Program-made: the position numbers and the translations under genes
Notes under the pieces: generated by a model
The model's database searches: none
Told to the model about the DNA's origin: nothing
The model's input: only the letters and a program-made list of their open reading frames with translations
Source: JBCCSZ01 sp039199225
GTDB taxonomy: Bacteria; Bacteroidota; Bacteroidia; Chitinophagales; Saprospiraceae
Assembly: GCA_039199225.1 (NCBI GenBank)
Contig: JBCCSZ010000407.1
Location: forward strand, 1 to 5,253
Length of the DNA: 5,253 bases
Reading direction: 5' to 3'
Shown here: one piece after another, positions 1 to 5,253 of the stretch
How positions within the stretch are numbered: the first letter of the stretch is position 1
How the letters are laid out: every line of letters begins with the position of its first letter

Positions 1-2
1 AC

Positions 3-782
3 GACCCCCGGCAGTCACCGCAGGAATACATCGATCGCTATCCGCTAGATGAGATGGAGTTACCCTCTAATTGGCTACCGGAATACCCCTATCAGGAGGC
101 CATTGGCAACGGACCCAGCTTACGGGATGAGGCCCTGGCGCCCTTTCCCCGCACTGCATACGCTTTGAAAAAACACCTACAGGAGTACTATGCCATCATC
201 ACCCATTTGGACGATCAAATCGGTCGCATCTTGGACACCTTAGAAGCGAATGGACAAATGGAAAATACCTACATTTTCTTCACTTCCGATCATGGCTTGG
301 CGGTTGGTCGGCATGGTTTGCTCGGGAAGCAAAGCTTGTTCGATCACAGCATTCGTGTGCCGCTGGTGCTGGTTGGAAAGGACATTCCGAAGGGGCAGAA
401 GATTGATGCCGATGTGTATCTACAAGATATTATGGCTACTAGTCTTGAGCTCGCTGGCATTGAAAAACCCCCTTATGTCGATTTCCATTCCTTCCTCGAT
501 TTGGCAAAGGGCCAACGAGCAGAAAGTGCCTATGATGGCGTCTACGGTGCTTATGTCGATCGACAAAGGATGATTCGAAAGGATGGGTTCAAACTAATCG
601 TTTACCCAAGCATTCAAAAGGTTCTGTTGTTTGATTTAAACAAGGACCCAGAGGAAACGACGGACTTGGCAGGGGAGGAGACCTATCGCAACAAGGTTAA
701 AAGCTTATTCAGTGATCTACTCGAAAAGCAAAAGCAATTGGGTGATCCCTTAGACCTTTCTGCCATGCAGGACGACATTTAG
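3..782 (+). CDS. Sulfatase (S1 family, iduronate-2-sulfatase/choline-sulfatase-like), C-terminal part, 5' truncated
   Basis: This is the C-terminal 259 residues of a sulfatase that hydrolyses sulfate esters, probably on a glycan or other organic sulfate. The frame is open from the first complete codon at base 3, so the ATG at 54 is an internal Met and the true start lies outside. Counting from base 3, the metal-binding pair is D96-H97 in the SDHG motif. It is followed by the HGLLGKQSL motif, whose K109 lies 13 residues after D96, the same spacing as D334/K347 in human iduronate-2-sulfatase. The YPLDEMELP stretch at residues 13-21 matches the segment before the helical part in that subgroup. 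Near the end, LFDLNKDPEE (209-218) is the usual sulfatase C-terminal signature. The catalytic Cys motif (CxPSR), the N-terminal metal ligands and any signal peptide are outside the window, so activity and export cannot be judged. The substrate cannot be told from this fragment. It is followed by a same-strand phosphoesterase gene after 158 bp. Confidence 0.93.
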   Translation, partial: DPRQSPQEYIDRYPLDEMELPSNWLPEYPYQEAIGNGPSLRDEALAPFPRTAYALKKHLQEYYAIITHLDDQIGRILDTLEANGQMENTYIFFTSDHGLAVGRHGLLGKQSLFDHSIRVPLVLVGKDIPKGQKIDADVYLQDIMATSLELAGIEKPPYVDFHSFLDLAKGQRAESAYDGVYGAYVDRQRMIRKDGFKLIVYPSIQKVLLFDLNKDPEETTDLAGEETYRNKVKSLFSDLLEKQKQLGDPLDLSAMQDDI

Positions 783-940
783 TACATTGCCCAAGCCCGA
801 TGCTAAAAGAATTTCTTTGATGCCTGGATGATTCCTGTTTCTACCAGCGAATTGTTCACATACATTTTACCTCGGATATGGCAGGCCCTTTTCAATTTTT
901 CTTTACTTTTCCGCTTTAATTCACCTATTCCTTTGATCCA
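783..940 (+). other. Intergenic leader between sulfatase and phosphoesterase
   Basis: This is a 158-bp non-coding gap between two same-strand genes. No strong hairpin followed by a T-run is visible, so the sulfatase has no obvious intrinsic terminator and read-through is possible. The last 55 bases are rich in pyrimidines, with T-runs around 889-910, and there is no AGGAGG-like sequence before the ATG at 941. That is usual for Bacteroidota, where start selection depends little on Shine-Dalgarno pairing. Partial matches to the Bacteroidota -7 element (TAnnTTTG) occur at 861-868 and 904-911, each wrong at the last base and without a convincing -33 TTG at proper spacing. I therefore do not call a promoter. 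Confidence 0.5.
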
Positions 941-1000
941 ATGAAAAACGCGATTGCTATTCTGTTGAGCGGCATGCTTTTTTTTACAAGCCTCAACGCT
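941..1000 (+). other. Signal peptide of the metallophosphoesterase
   Basis: Residues 1-20 have a short basic n-region (MKN), a hydrophobic core (AIAILLSGMLFFTSL) and a small-residue cleavage site LNA, followed by Gln. A Gln at +1 is common in exported Bacteroidota proteins. There is no lipobox Cys at the cleavage point, so a signal peptidase I substrate is more likely than a lipoprotein. Confidence 0.85.
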
Positions 1001-2758
1001 CAAAAAGCCGATCTTCAAATCGATCACTCAGACGGTCCGGCACCCTGGTCCAACCTGGATGTCAATGCCAATAAAGACCAATTTCAATTTGCCATTGTGA
1101 CAGATCGAACGGGAGGGGCGCGTCCTGGTGTCTTCCTGGATGGCATCCGCAAGCTCAATTTGCTCCAACCGGAATTTGTGATGAGTGTGGGCGATTTGAT
1201 TGAAGGATATACCGAGGATGTGGATGAACTCAATCGCCAATGGACAGAGTTTAATGGCTTTATCGATGAATTGCAAATGCCCTTTTTCTACCTCCCTGGC
1301 AATCACGACATTACCAATCAGGTGATGGAGGACTTGTACATTCAGAAGTTTGGCAAAATCTATTACCACTTCGTCTACAAGGATGTTTTATTCCTTTGCT
1401 TAAACTCAGAGGATCAACGCTTGGGAGCAGGCAATGGAACGATTTCCGACAAGCAATTTGAGTATGTAAAGAAGGCGCTACAAGACAATCCCGACGTAAA
1501 GTGGACGCTCTTGTTTATGCACCAGCCCATTTGGAATCAAAAGCAGTTGTCTCGTTGGCCGGATGTTGAAAAGCTATTGGCCAGCCGGAAGCATACCGTT
1601 TTTACAGGCCACGTCCACCACTATGTGAAATACGAACGCAACAACGGAAAGTATTTTACCCTGGGAACGACCGGTGGCGGCAGCGCTCTTCGCGGCCCCA
1701 ACATGGGGGAATTCGACCATGTGTCCTGGGTGACCATGACTGAACGCGGCCCCATCATGGCCAATCTGATGTTGAATGGCATTTGGGATGAGGATGTATC
1801 CACGGAGCAAACCCAGGCTTATGCAAAGGCTTTGCTGCAGAGCCAATGCATCCAAATCGATCCACTGTTTGTCGACTTGAAAAAATTCCAGGAAGAGACG
1901 GTAAAGATTAAGCTGACCAATAACAAGGACTTACCCATGACGGTCCGTTTGAAGGATGCCTTCAGTTGGGACTTGAAAGGAGAGTTGGACAACAATGAAA
2001 TCGTTGTGCCTCCCAATTCGGTAGCTTTTGCCAATTTGACTTTGCAATCCAAAAAGCGGAAAAAATCAGTCGGCCCTTCCCACTACATGCGCCTGAAAGC
2101 CAATGTCAGCTACAAGGGCGAAGGTGTTCCTGAAATGGCGGTCCCAATGACTTTCAACATCGGCCCTGAGAACAAATACCAACTGGAAAATTCAAAGTCT
2201 CCCATTCAAATCGATGGCAATTTGGATGAGTGGACCGATCTACCCTACCAGGTCGAAGGCCAGGCAGGAGATGTTTCGGCACAATTTGGCTTGTGTTATG
2301 ATGAAAAATACCTTTACGTCGCTGCCCGAGTCAAAGACGATGACATCCAGATTGATACCAGCGCTGCGGTTTGGAATCAAGATTTTGTGGGCTTTTTGAT
2401 GAATGCCGACCCCATGCAAAAAAGTGCCATGGACAATGGCGAACATTGGTATTTTCATTCTATGATGGCGATGCAAGCACCTGCCCACGCTGCGCTGCCT
2501 TCTACCAATAACCTCTCTGAATTTGGTTTGGCCGATATAAAGGGTCGATGCCTTTCTGTCAAAGATGGCTACAATATGGAGTTGGCCATTCCACTGTCCT
2601 ATGTTGAAGAACGCCAGGGCAAAAATTGGAAGAGCATGCGGATCAATTTTGTTGTCCAAGACCAGGATAAAGGAGAATTGGAAAAGCCTCGCTACACCTT
2701 CAAGCCGGATTGGCGAGGACCTACCAACCGCGTTGGCTCCGGGATGTTTTTCCGTTGA
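941..2758 (+). CDS. Exported calcineurin-like metallophosphoesterase with C-terminal CBM9-like domain
   Basis: This is a complete 605-residue protein, predicted to be a two-metal phosphoesterase acting outside the cytoplasm; the substrate is unknown. A signal peptide (residues 1-20) supports the ATG at 941 as start, although no Shine-Dalgarno sequence precedes it. The phosphoesterase domain spans about 48-275. Its visible metal motifs are GD (G84-D85), GNHD (120-123), H194 in LLFMHQP, and GHVH (223-226). The first motif, normally DxH, reads D55-R56-T57 in the strand AIVTDRTGG, so the usual His ligand is absent. About 304-408 looks like an Ig-type beta-sandwich, with alternating strands and no catalytic motif. 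About 415-605 matches the CBM9-like/DOMON-type fold (IDGNLDEW, YLYVAARVKDDD, WNQDFVGF). There is no T9SS sorting domain and the protein ends GMFFR, so the periplasm is the likely location. It may share a transcript with the sulfatase upstream. The family call is firm; the role in glycan or organophosphate breakdown is inference. Confidence 0.93.
   Translation: MKNAIAILLSGMLFFTSLNAQKADLQIDHSDGPAPWSNLDVNANKDQFQFAIVTDRTGGARPGVFLDGIRKLNLLQPEFVMSVGDLIEGYTEDVDELNRQWTEFNGFIDELQMPFFYLPGNHDITNQVMEDLYIQKFGKIYYHFVYKDVLFLCLNSEDQRLGAGNGTISDKQFEYVKKALQDNPDVKWTLLFMHQPIWNQKQLSRWPDVEKLLASRKHTVFTGHVHHYVKYERNNGKYFTLGTTGGGSALRGPNMGEFDHVSWVTMTERGPIMANLMLNGIWDEDVSTEQTQAYAKALLQSQCIQIDPLFVDLKKFQEETVKIKLTNNKDLPMTVRLKDAFSWDLKGELDNNEIVVPPNSVAFANLTLQSKKRKKSVGPSHYMRLKANVSYKGEGVPEMAVPMTFNIGPENKYQLENSKSPIQIDGNLDEWTDLPYQVEGQAGDVSAQFGLCYDEKYLYVAARVKDDDIQIDTSAAVWNQDFVGFLMNADPMQKSAMDNGEHWYFHSMMAMQAPAHAALPSTNNLSEFGLADIKGRCLSVKDGYNMELAIPLSYVEERQGKNWKSMRINFVVQDQDKGELEKPRYTFKPDWRGPTNRVGSGMFFR
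1082..1765 (+). other. Calcineurin-like phosphoesterase domain
   Basis: The metal-binding motifs run in the family order: D55 in TDRTGG, G84-D85, G120-N121-H122-D123, H194, and G223-H224-V225-H226. The domain closes with a GTTGGGS loop and a beta-strand (FDHVSWVTM), as in exported relatives of this fold. Only the His of the first motif is replaced, by Thr57. All other expected ligands are present, which argues for a working but altered metal centre rather than a dead enzyme. Confidence 0.9.
2183..2755 (+). other. CBM9-like (DOMON-type) C-terminal domain
   Basis: Residues about 415-605 show the features of the family 9 carbohydrate-binding-like fold: an opening IDGNLDEW, then a central strand pair around YLYVAARVKDDDI, the acidic/aromatic WNQDFVGFLMNAD segment, and a closing aromatic tail. 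In known proteins this fold binds sugars or haem, or acts as a structural module on secreted hydrolases. Which ligand applies here cannot be read from the sequence. Confidence 0.75.
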
Positions 2759-2771
2759 TGAGCAAAAGAAA

Positions 2772-2803
2772 GCGAGTGAACTCTTAGGTAAAAGTTCACT
2801 CGC
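2772..2803 (-). terminator. Hairpin terminator between convergent genes, favouring the minus strand
   Basis: A perfect 11-bp inverted repeat (GCGAGTGAACT at 2772-2782 and AGTTCACTCGC at 2793-2803) encloses a 10-base loop. Read on the minus strand, the stem is followed by TTTCTTTTGCT (complement of 2761-2771), a usable T-tract, and the hairpin lies about 60 bases past the protease stop codon. Read on the plus strand, the stem starts 14 bases after the phosphoesterase stop but is followed by CTAAATATGG, which has no T-run. It probably ends the protease transcript and may also help stop or protect the opposing transcript. Confidence 0.75.
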
Positions 2804-2864
2804 CTAAATATGGTTGATCCAATCAAGCTGTAGCTACTGAAAGCAGCCTACAACACTGGATTCA

Positions 2865-5253
2865 TTACTGTTTGACAATCCGCTTGACGACCTTGTCTTC
2901 TGCCGTCGTGATGCTGATCATGTAGATGCCTGCAGGCAAGTCACCCAGGTTCAACTGATCGCTGTGGCCATCGGTGGTTCTTTGCTCCAGGAGCCTTCCA
3001 TCGATGCCGAAAACAGTCAATTCTGTAATCACATCTTCCGACTGAATATTCACAATGCCGTTGGTTGGATTTGGTGCAATCAATATTTCCTCATCGTCAA
3101 AAGTAGAGGAGAACTGAACAGCTCTTGGCATCAATTCTACCTTATTCGTGATATTGTTGGAAACGAGGTTGCCACCAGGAAGCGTACCGACCAAAGTAAC
3201 TTCGTCGATGTAAACTCGGTCAGCATTGGCGCTGGCATCGCACTGGATGCGGAATTGAGCATTGCTCGACAAGTTGTAGGTCGCATTATCCAAGGTCAAT
3301 GTAGCGGAGTAAAACTGGTCGTTTTGGAAGGACGTACCACTGGCATATGTTGCTATGGTCTGCCAGCCGCTGCCATCGTTGTAGCGCACCCAGAAATCCT
3401 CGCCATTTTCCATACTGTTTGGATAGAAGAAGAATTTTAACTCTACAGAAGTGTAGCTGCTCAAATCGTAGCTAGAAGAAGTCATAGCAGAAGCTGTTCC
3501 ACTATTGTCGCGGATGCGGATGGAATAGTTGCCTTCCCAACTGCGGGAACCCGAGTAGCGGAAACAATCGCTACCACCATCTTGCCAGCCGTCCCAGCCA
3601 GATTCAAAGAAATGTGCAAAAATAACTTCCGTTCCACCACCATTTGGAACATCCAAGGTCGTAACGCTCGTAGAAGCACTATTTGATTCATTGCCAGCCG
3701 CATCATAAGCAGATACCGACATGGTGTAAGTCGTACTTGCTGACAAGCCCGTTACCGTGTAGCTCGTGGTTGAAGTGCTGCCATTGAGCGCGCCATTGAC
3801 ATAGACATTGTAGCCATCTACACCAATATTATCAGTGGAGGCATTCCAGGATAGGTCTGTGCTGGTTTGTGTTGTATTTGTAGCTGTCAAGTTGGTTGGA
3901 ACACTTGGTGGATCGGTATCTGGTCCGCCGCCACCGAGGCAGAAATTGGTGGCTTCTGAGGTACCGAAAGAACCACCACTGGCCAAAACAGTTCCGCCAT
4001 CATTGAGGCTGTAAGAACCACTTCCAAAGCTACAGCAGATGCCATCGCCATAAGAATCCAAGATGGTGAAAGTGTAGCAAGCATCCGGCAAGCAAATGTC
4101 TTCCGTAATGGTGCTGCCATCTGGCTGGTTGCCATAAGTACCGCCGGAAGCAACGACAGAGCCGACGCTATTGGTGATGTTCCAGCTGGTTTCTTCAGGA
4201 TAATTATCCAGCGTAATGGTCAAGATCAATTCGTTGTCGTTGCAATTTGTTGGACAAGCTGGGCAGTCAGGGCCACCGCAGTCGACACCAGTTTCCTGAC
4301 CGTTTTGGATGCCATCCGTACAAGTTGGAGGGCTACCGCCCGCTGCCTGCAACGCACCAAAGGCATTGATACGTCCATTGGCGTATTCGTTGTCGAAGCC
4401 GGAAGCACCCATGTCGATGGCTGTTGAATAAAGGATGGTTTTCATCTGAGCTTGTGTCAAGGCAGGGTTGTAGCCCAAAACCAAAGCAGCAACACCTGCT
4501 ACAACTGGGCAAGCGGCAGAAGTACCACCAAAGTTGTTGGTGTAGTTGCCAGAAGAGTAACCTGCGCTACCCATGCGGTCTGTGGTACGAACGCCAGCAC
4601 CGGGCTGAGGGGAAAGAGAGTTGGAAGGTGCTACGATGTCCAGTGTTGGACCGTAGTTACTGTAGTTGGAGCGTACGCCCTGGTTGGTGAAAGCACCTAC
4701 GGCGATGACATCTGGGTTGTGCGCTGGGAAGTTGACACAGCTGTTGAAGCCATTTCCAGAAGAAAAGGCAATAACACAACCCAGGCCGCCACGTCCGGTG
4801 GTGACGGCATCGGAAATGGCATTGTTGATATTGGAGAAGTTTGCCGTACAAGAATTATATCCCCAGGAATTACTCATTACATCGGCTCCGTTGTTTTTAG
4901 CCCAGGTAATACCGTCTGCAATGTCCTGTGTGGTTTCACCTCCAAAAAAGATGTTTACGGACAAGAAGCGAACCAGAGGCGCGACACCTTGTACACCGAT
5001 GTTGTTGTGAGAAGCACCAACGATTCCAGCACAAGCCTGACCGTGATTACTACCCGAGGTAGTGCCGCCATTGCCACCGTTGGCTGGCGTGAAACCACCC
5101 ACCAAGCGACTAGCACCGGAAGCATCGTTGAGGTCTTCGTGGTTTTCCATTCCGTCGTCGATGACTGCTACCGTGATGGAAGAGGAGCCCAAGGTGATGC
5201 CCCATGCTTCCAGCGCATTACAATCGGCATCGTTGACACCAGTGACGCCATCA
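2865..5253 (-). CDS. Modular secreted S8 (subtilisin/kexin-like) serine protease with T9SS sorting domain, 5' truncated
   Basis: This is a secreted endopeptidase, predicted to be exported by Sec and then by the type IX system to the cell surface or medium. The frame is open to the window edge. Twenty further residues precede the TTG at 5192-5190, including NALEAWGIT, a typical lead-in to the first catalytic motif, so that TTG is an internal Leu and the real start, signal peptide and any propeptide are outside. Counting that Leu as residue 1, the full catalytic set is present: D12 (AVIDDG), H50 (NHGQACAG), N147 (SSGNG) and S225 (GGTSAACP). The domains in order are: S8 protease to about 285; Cys-rich motif 291-317; GDGICC domain 318-419; FN3 425-512; MAM/jelly-roll-like 522-669; sorting domain about 703-775, ending KRIVKQ. 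Tight details such as VIDDG, HEDL, HGxxCAG and SNSWG resemble kexin-type S8 proteases more than classical subtilisins. The gene is convergent to the phosphoesterase and is a separate transcription unit. The substrate is unknown. Confidence 0.95.
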   Translation of the reverse strand, partial: DGVTGVNDADCNALEAWGITLGSSSITVAVIDDGMENHEDLNDASGASRLVGGFTPANGGNGGTTSGSNHGQACAGIVGASHNNIGVQGVAPLVRFLSVNIFFGGETTQDIADGITWAKNNGADVMSNSWGYNSCTANFSNINNAISDAVTTGRGGLGCVIAFSSGNGFNSCVNFPAHNPDVIAVGAFTNQGVRSNYSNYGPTLDIVAPSNSLSPQPGAGVRTTDRMGSAGYSSGNYTNNFGGTSAACPVVAGVAALVLGYNPALTQAQMKTILYSTAIDMGASGFDNEYANGRINAFGALQAAGGSPPTCTDGIQNGQETGVDCGGPDCPACPTNCNDNELILTITLDNYPEETSWNITNSVGSVVASGGTYGNQPDGSTITEDICLPDACYTFTILDSYGDGICCSFGSGSYSLNDGGTVLASGGSFGTSEATNFCLGGGGPDTDPPSVPTNLTATNTTQTSTDLSWNASTDNIGVDGYNVYVNGALNGSTSTTSYTVTGLSASTTYTMSVSAYDAAGNESNSASTSVTTLDVPNGGGTEVIFAHFFESGWDGWQDGGSDCFRYSGSRSWEGNYSIRIRDNSGTASAMTSSSYDLSSYTSVELKFFFYPNSMENGEDFWVRYNDGSGWQTIATYASGTSFQNDQFYSATLTLDNATYNLSSNAQFRIQCDASANADRVYIDEVTLVGTLPGGNLVSNNITNKVELMPRAVQFSSTFDDEEILIAPNPTNGIVNIQSEDVITELTVFGIDGRLLEQRTTDGHSDQLNLGDLPAGIYMISITTAEDKVVKRIVKQ
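2868..3086 (-). other. T9SS type A C-terminal sorting domain
   Basis: Residues about 703-775 carry the canonical pattern: IAPNPTNG at the start, ELTVFGIDGRLL in the centre, LNLGDLPAGIYMISI, and the terminal VVKRIVKQ. In known systems this domain guides the protein through the type IX translocon and is then removed, leaving the protein attached to surface lipopolysaccharide or released. The genes for the secretion machine are not in this window. Confidence 0.95.
3186..3629 (-). other. MAM/jelly-roll-like domain
   Basis: Residues 522-669 open with FFESGWDGWQDGGSDCFRY, then SGSRSWEGNYSIRIRDN, SSYDLSSYTSVELKFFFY, a WVRYNDGSGW strand, and close on VYIDEVTLVG. This alternating pattern and the final D-E-V strand are typical of MAM or concanavalin-like beta-sandwiches in Bacteroidota exoproteins. 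It probably binds carbohydrate or protein; the ligand is unknown. Confidence 0.7.
3657..3920 (-). other. Fibronectin type III domain
   Basis: Residues 425-512 match FN3 strongly: DTDPPSVPTNL at the start, TSTDLSWNASTDNIGVDGYNVYVNG in the core B-C strands (given as positions 444-467), TSYTVTGLSASTTYTMSV, and AYDAAGNES near the end. Such domains act as spacers or binding modules in secreted bacterial hydrolases. Confidence 0.93.
3936..4241 (-). other. GDGICC beta-domain with internal duplication
   Basis: Residues 318-419 form a beta-rich domain with paired Cys (367, 372, 386, 387, 418) and the signature DSYGDGICCSFGSGSYSL. Two related segments, GSVVASGGTYG (344-354) and GTVLASGGSFG (400-410), suggest an internal two-fold repeat. 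Similar modules occur next to metalloproteases and serine proteases of Saprospiria and Flavobacteriia. The function is unknown; an adhesion or calcium-binding role is a guess from the DSYGDG loop. Confidence 0.6.
4242..4322 (-). other. Cys-rich CxDGIxNGxExGVDCGGxxCxxC motif
   Basis: Residues 291-317 form a compact module with Cys at 291, 305, 310, 313 and 317, and the pattern DGIQNGQETGVDCGG. I recognise this pattern from many secreted Bacteroidota proteins, where it sits as a linker-like unit between domains. The Cys spacing suggests disulfides or a small metal or calcium site, but no function is established to my knowledge. Confidence 0.7.
4338..5253 (-). other. Peptidase S8 catalytic domain (partial at its N-terminal side)
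   Basis: The Asp/His/Ser triad (D12, H50, S225, with residue 1 encoded at 5192-5190) and the oxyanion Asn147 are all in standard context. The pre-Ser segment (TTDRMGSAGY ... FGGTSAACPVVAGVAALVL) and the following helix with NPALTQAQMKTIL are typical of the fold. The domain ends near residue 285 at a GGSPPT linker. No insertion or frame break is visible. Confidence 0.95.

Noticed and set aside
54..56. ATG as start of the sulfatase
   Set aside because: The frame is open upstream to base 3 with sulfatase-like sequence, and the protein would lack its catalytic half.
806..818. Short palindrome AAAGAATTTCTTT after the sulfatase gene
   Set aside because: It is A/T only, with effectively no loop, and no T-run follows, so it is not a credible terminator.
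861..868. Possible Bacteroidota -7 promoter element TACATTTT
   Set aside because: The last base does not match TAnnTTTG and no TTG -33 element lies 17-23 bases upstream; the T-rich region gives such matches by chance.
803..1027. 74-codon minus-strand frame across the intergenic gap
   Set aside because: It overlaps the signal peptide of the phosphoesterase on the other strand, has no recognisable features, and lacks support as a gene.
2240..2659. 139-codon open frame on the minus strand
   Set aside because: It is antisense to the CBM9-like domain, and its sequence rich in His, Arg and Ile looks like a reverse-complement shadow.
2964..3440. 158-codon open frame on the plus strand
   Set aside because: It lies antisense to the protease's sorting and jelly-roll domains, has no recognisable domain, and the opposite frame is clearly coding.
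3657..4241. Low-complexity Ser/Thr/Gly-rich stretches as DNA repeats
   Set aside because: They are explained by the amino acid bias of FN3 and other secreted beta-domains; I see no exact tandem nucleotide repeat.

Overview
The window is most likely chromosomal DNA from a Bacteroidota bacterium, probably a marine or aquatic member of the Saprospiria/Lewinella type. The main evidence is the long minus-strand gene. It ends in a type A C-terminal sorting domain of the type IX secretion system (T9SS), found only in the Bacteroidota group, and carries several surface modules typical of that phylum. The plus-strand genes fit: a signal peptide cut just before Gln, no Shine-Dalgarno sequence, and intermediate base composition. 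The genus is inference; the phylum is well supported.

Layout: (1) 1-782, plus strand: the C-terminal part of an S1-family sulfatase, with its 5' end outside the window. (2) 783-940: a short intergenic stretch with a pyrimidine-rich leader. (3) 941-2758, plus strand: a complete exported calcineurin-type metallophosphoesterase with an Ig-like middle region and a C-terminal CBM9-like domain. (4) 2759-2864: a convergent intergenic region with a perfect 11-bp hairpin, whose T-rich flank best fits termination of the minus-strand gene. (5) 2865-5253, minus strand: a large modular S8 (subtilisin/kexin-like) protease, with its 5' end outside the window. It carries a Cys-rich motif, a GDGICC domain, FN3, a MAM/jelly-roll-like domain and the T9SS sorting domain.

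The sulfatase and the phosphoesterase lie in the same direction 158 bp apart and could be co-transcribed. Both are hydrolases of ester-substituted substrates, and the second carries a putative glycan-binding module, so a role in breaking down sulfated or phosphorylated glycans or in scavenging nutrients is plausible but unproven. The protease is convergent, is a separate transcription unit and is predicted to reach the cell surface or medium. The phosphoesterase has no sorting domain and is predicted to stay in the periplasm or be released from it.

I see no RNA gene, mobile element, CRISPR array, phage gene or defence system. The window looks like ordinary secreted-hydrolase territory. The points worth a second look are the altered first metal motif of the phosphoesterase, the domain combinations, and the poorly characterised Cys-rich modules of the protease.
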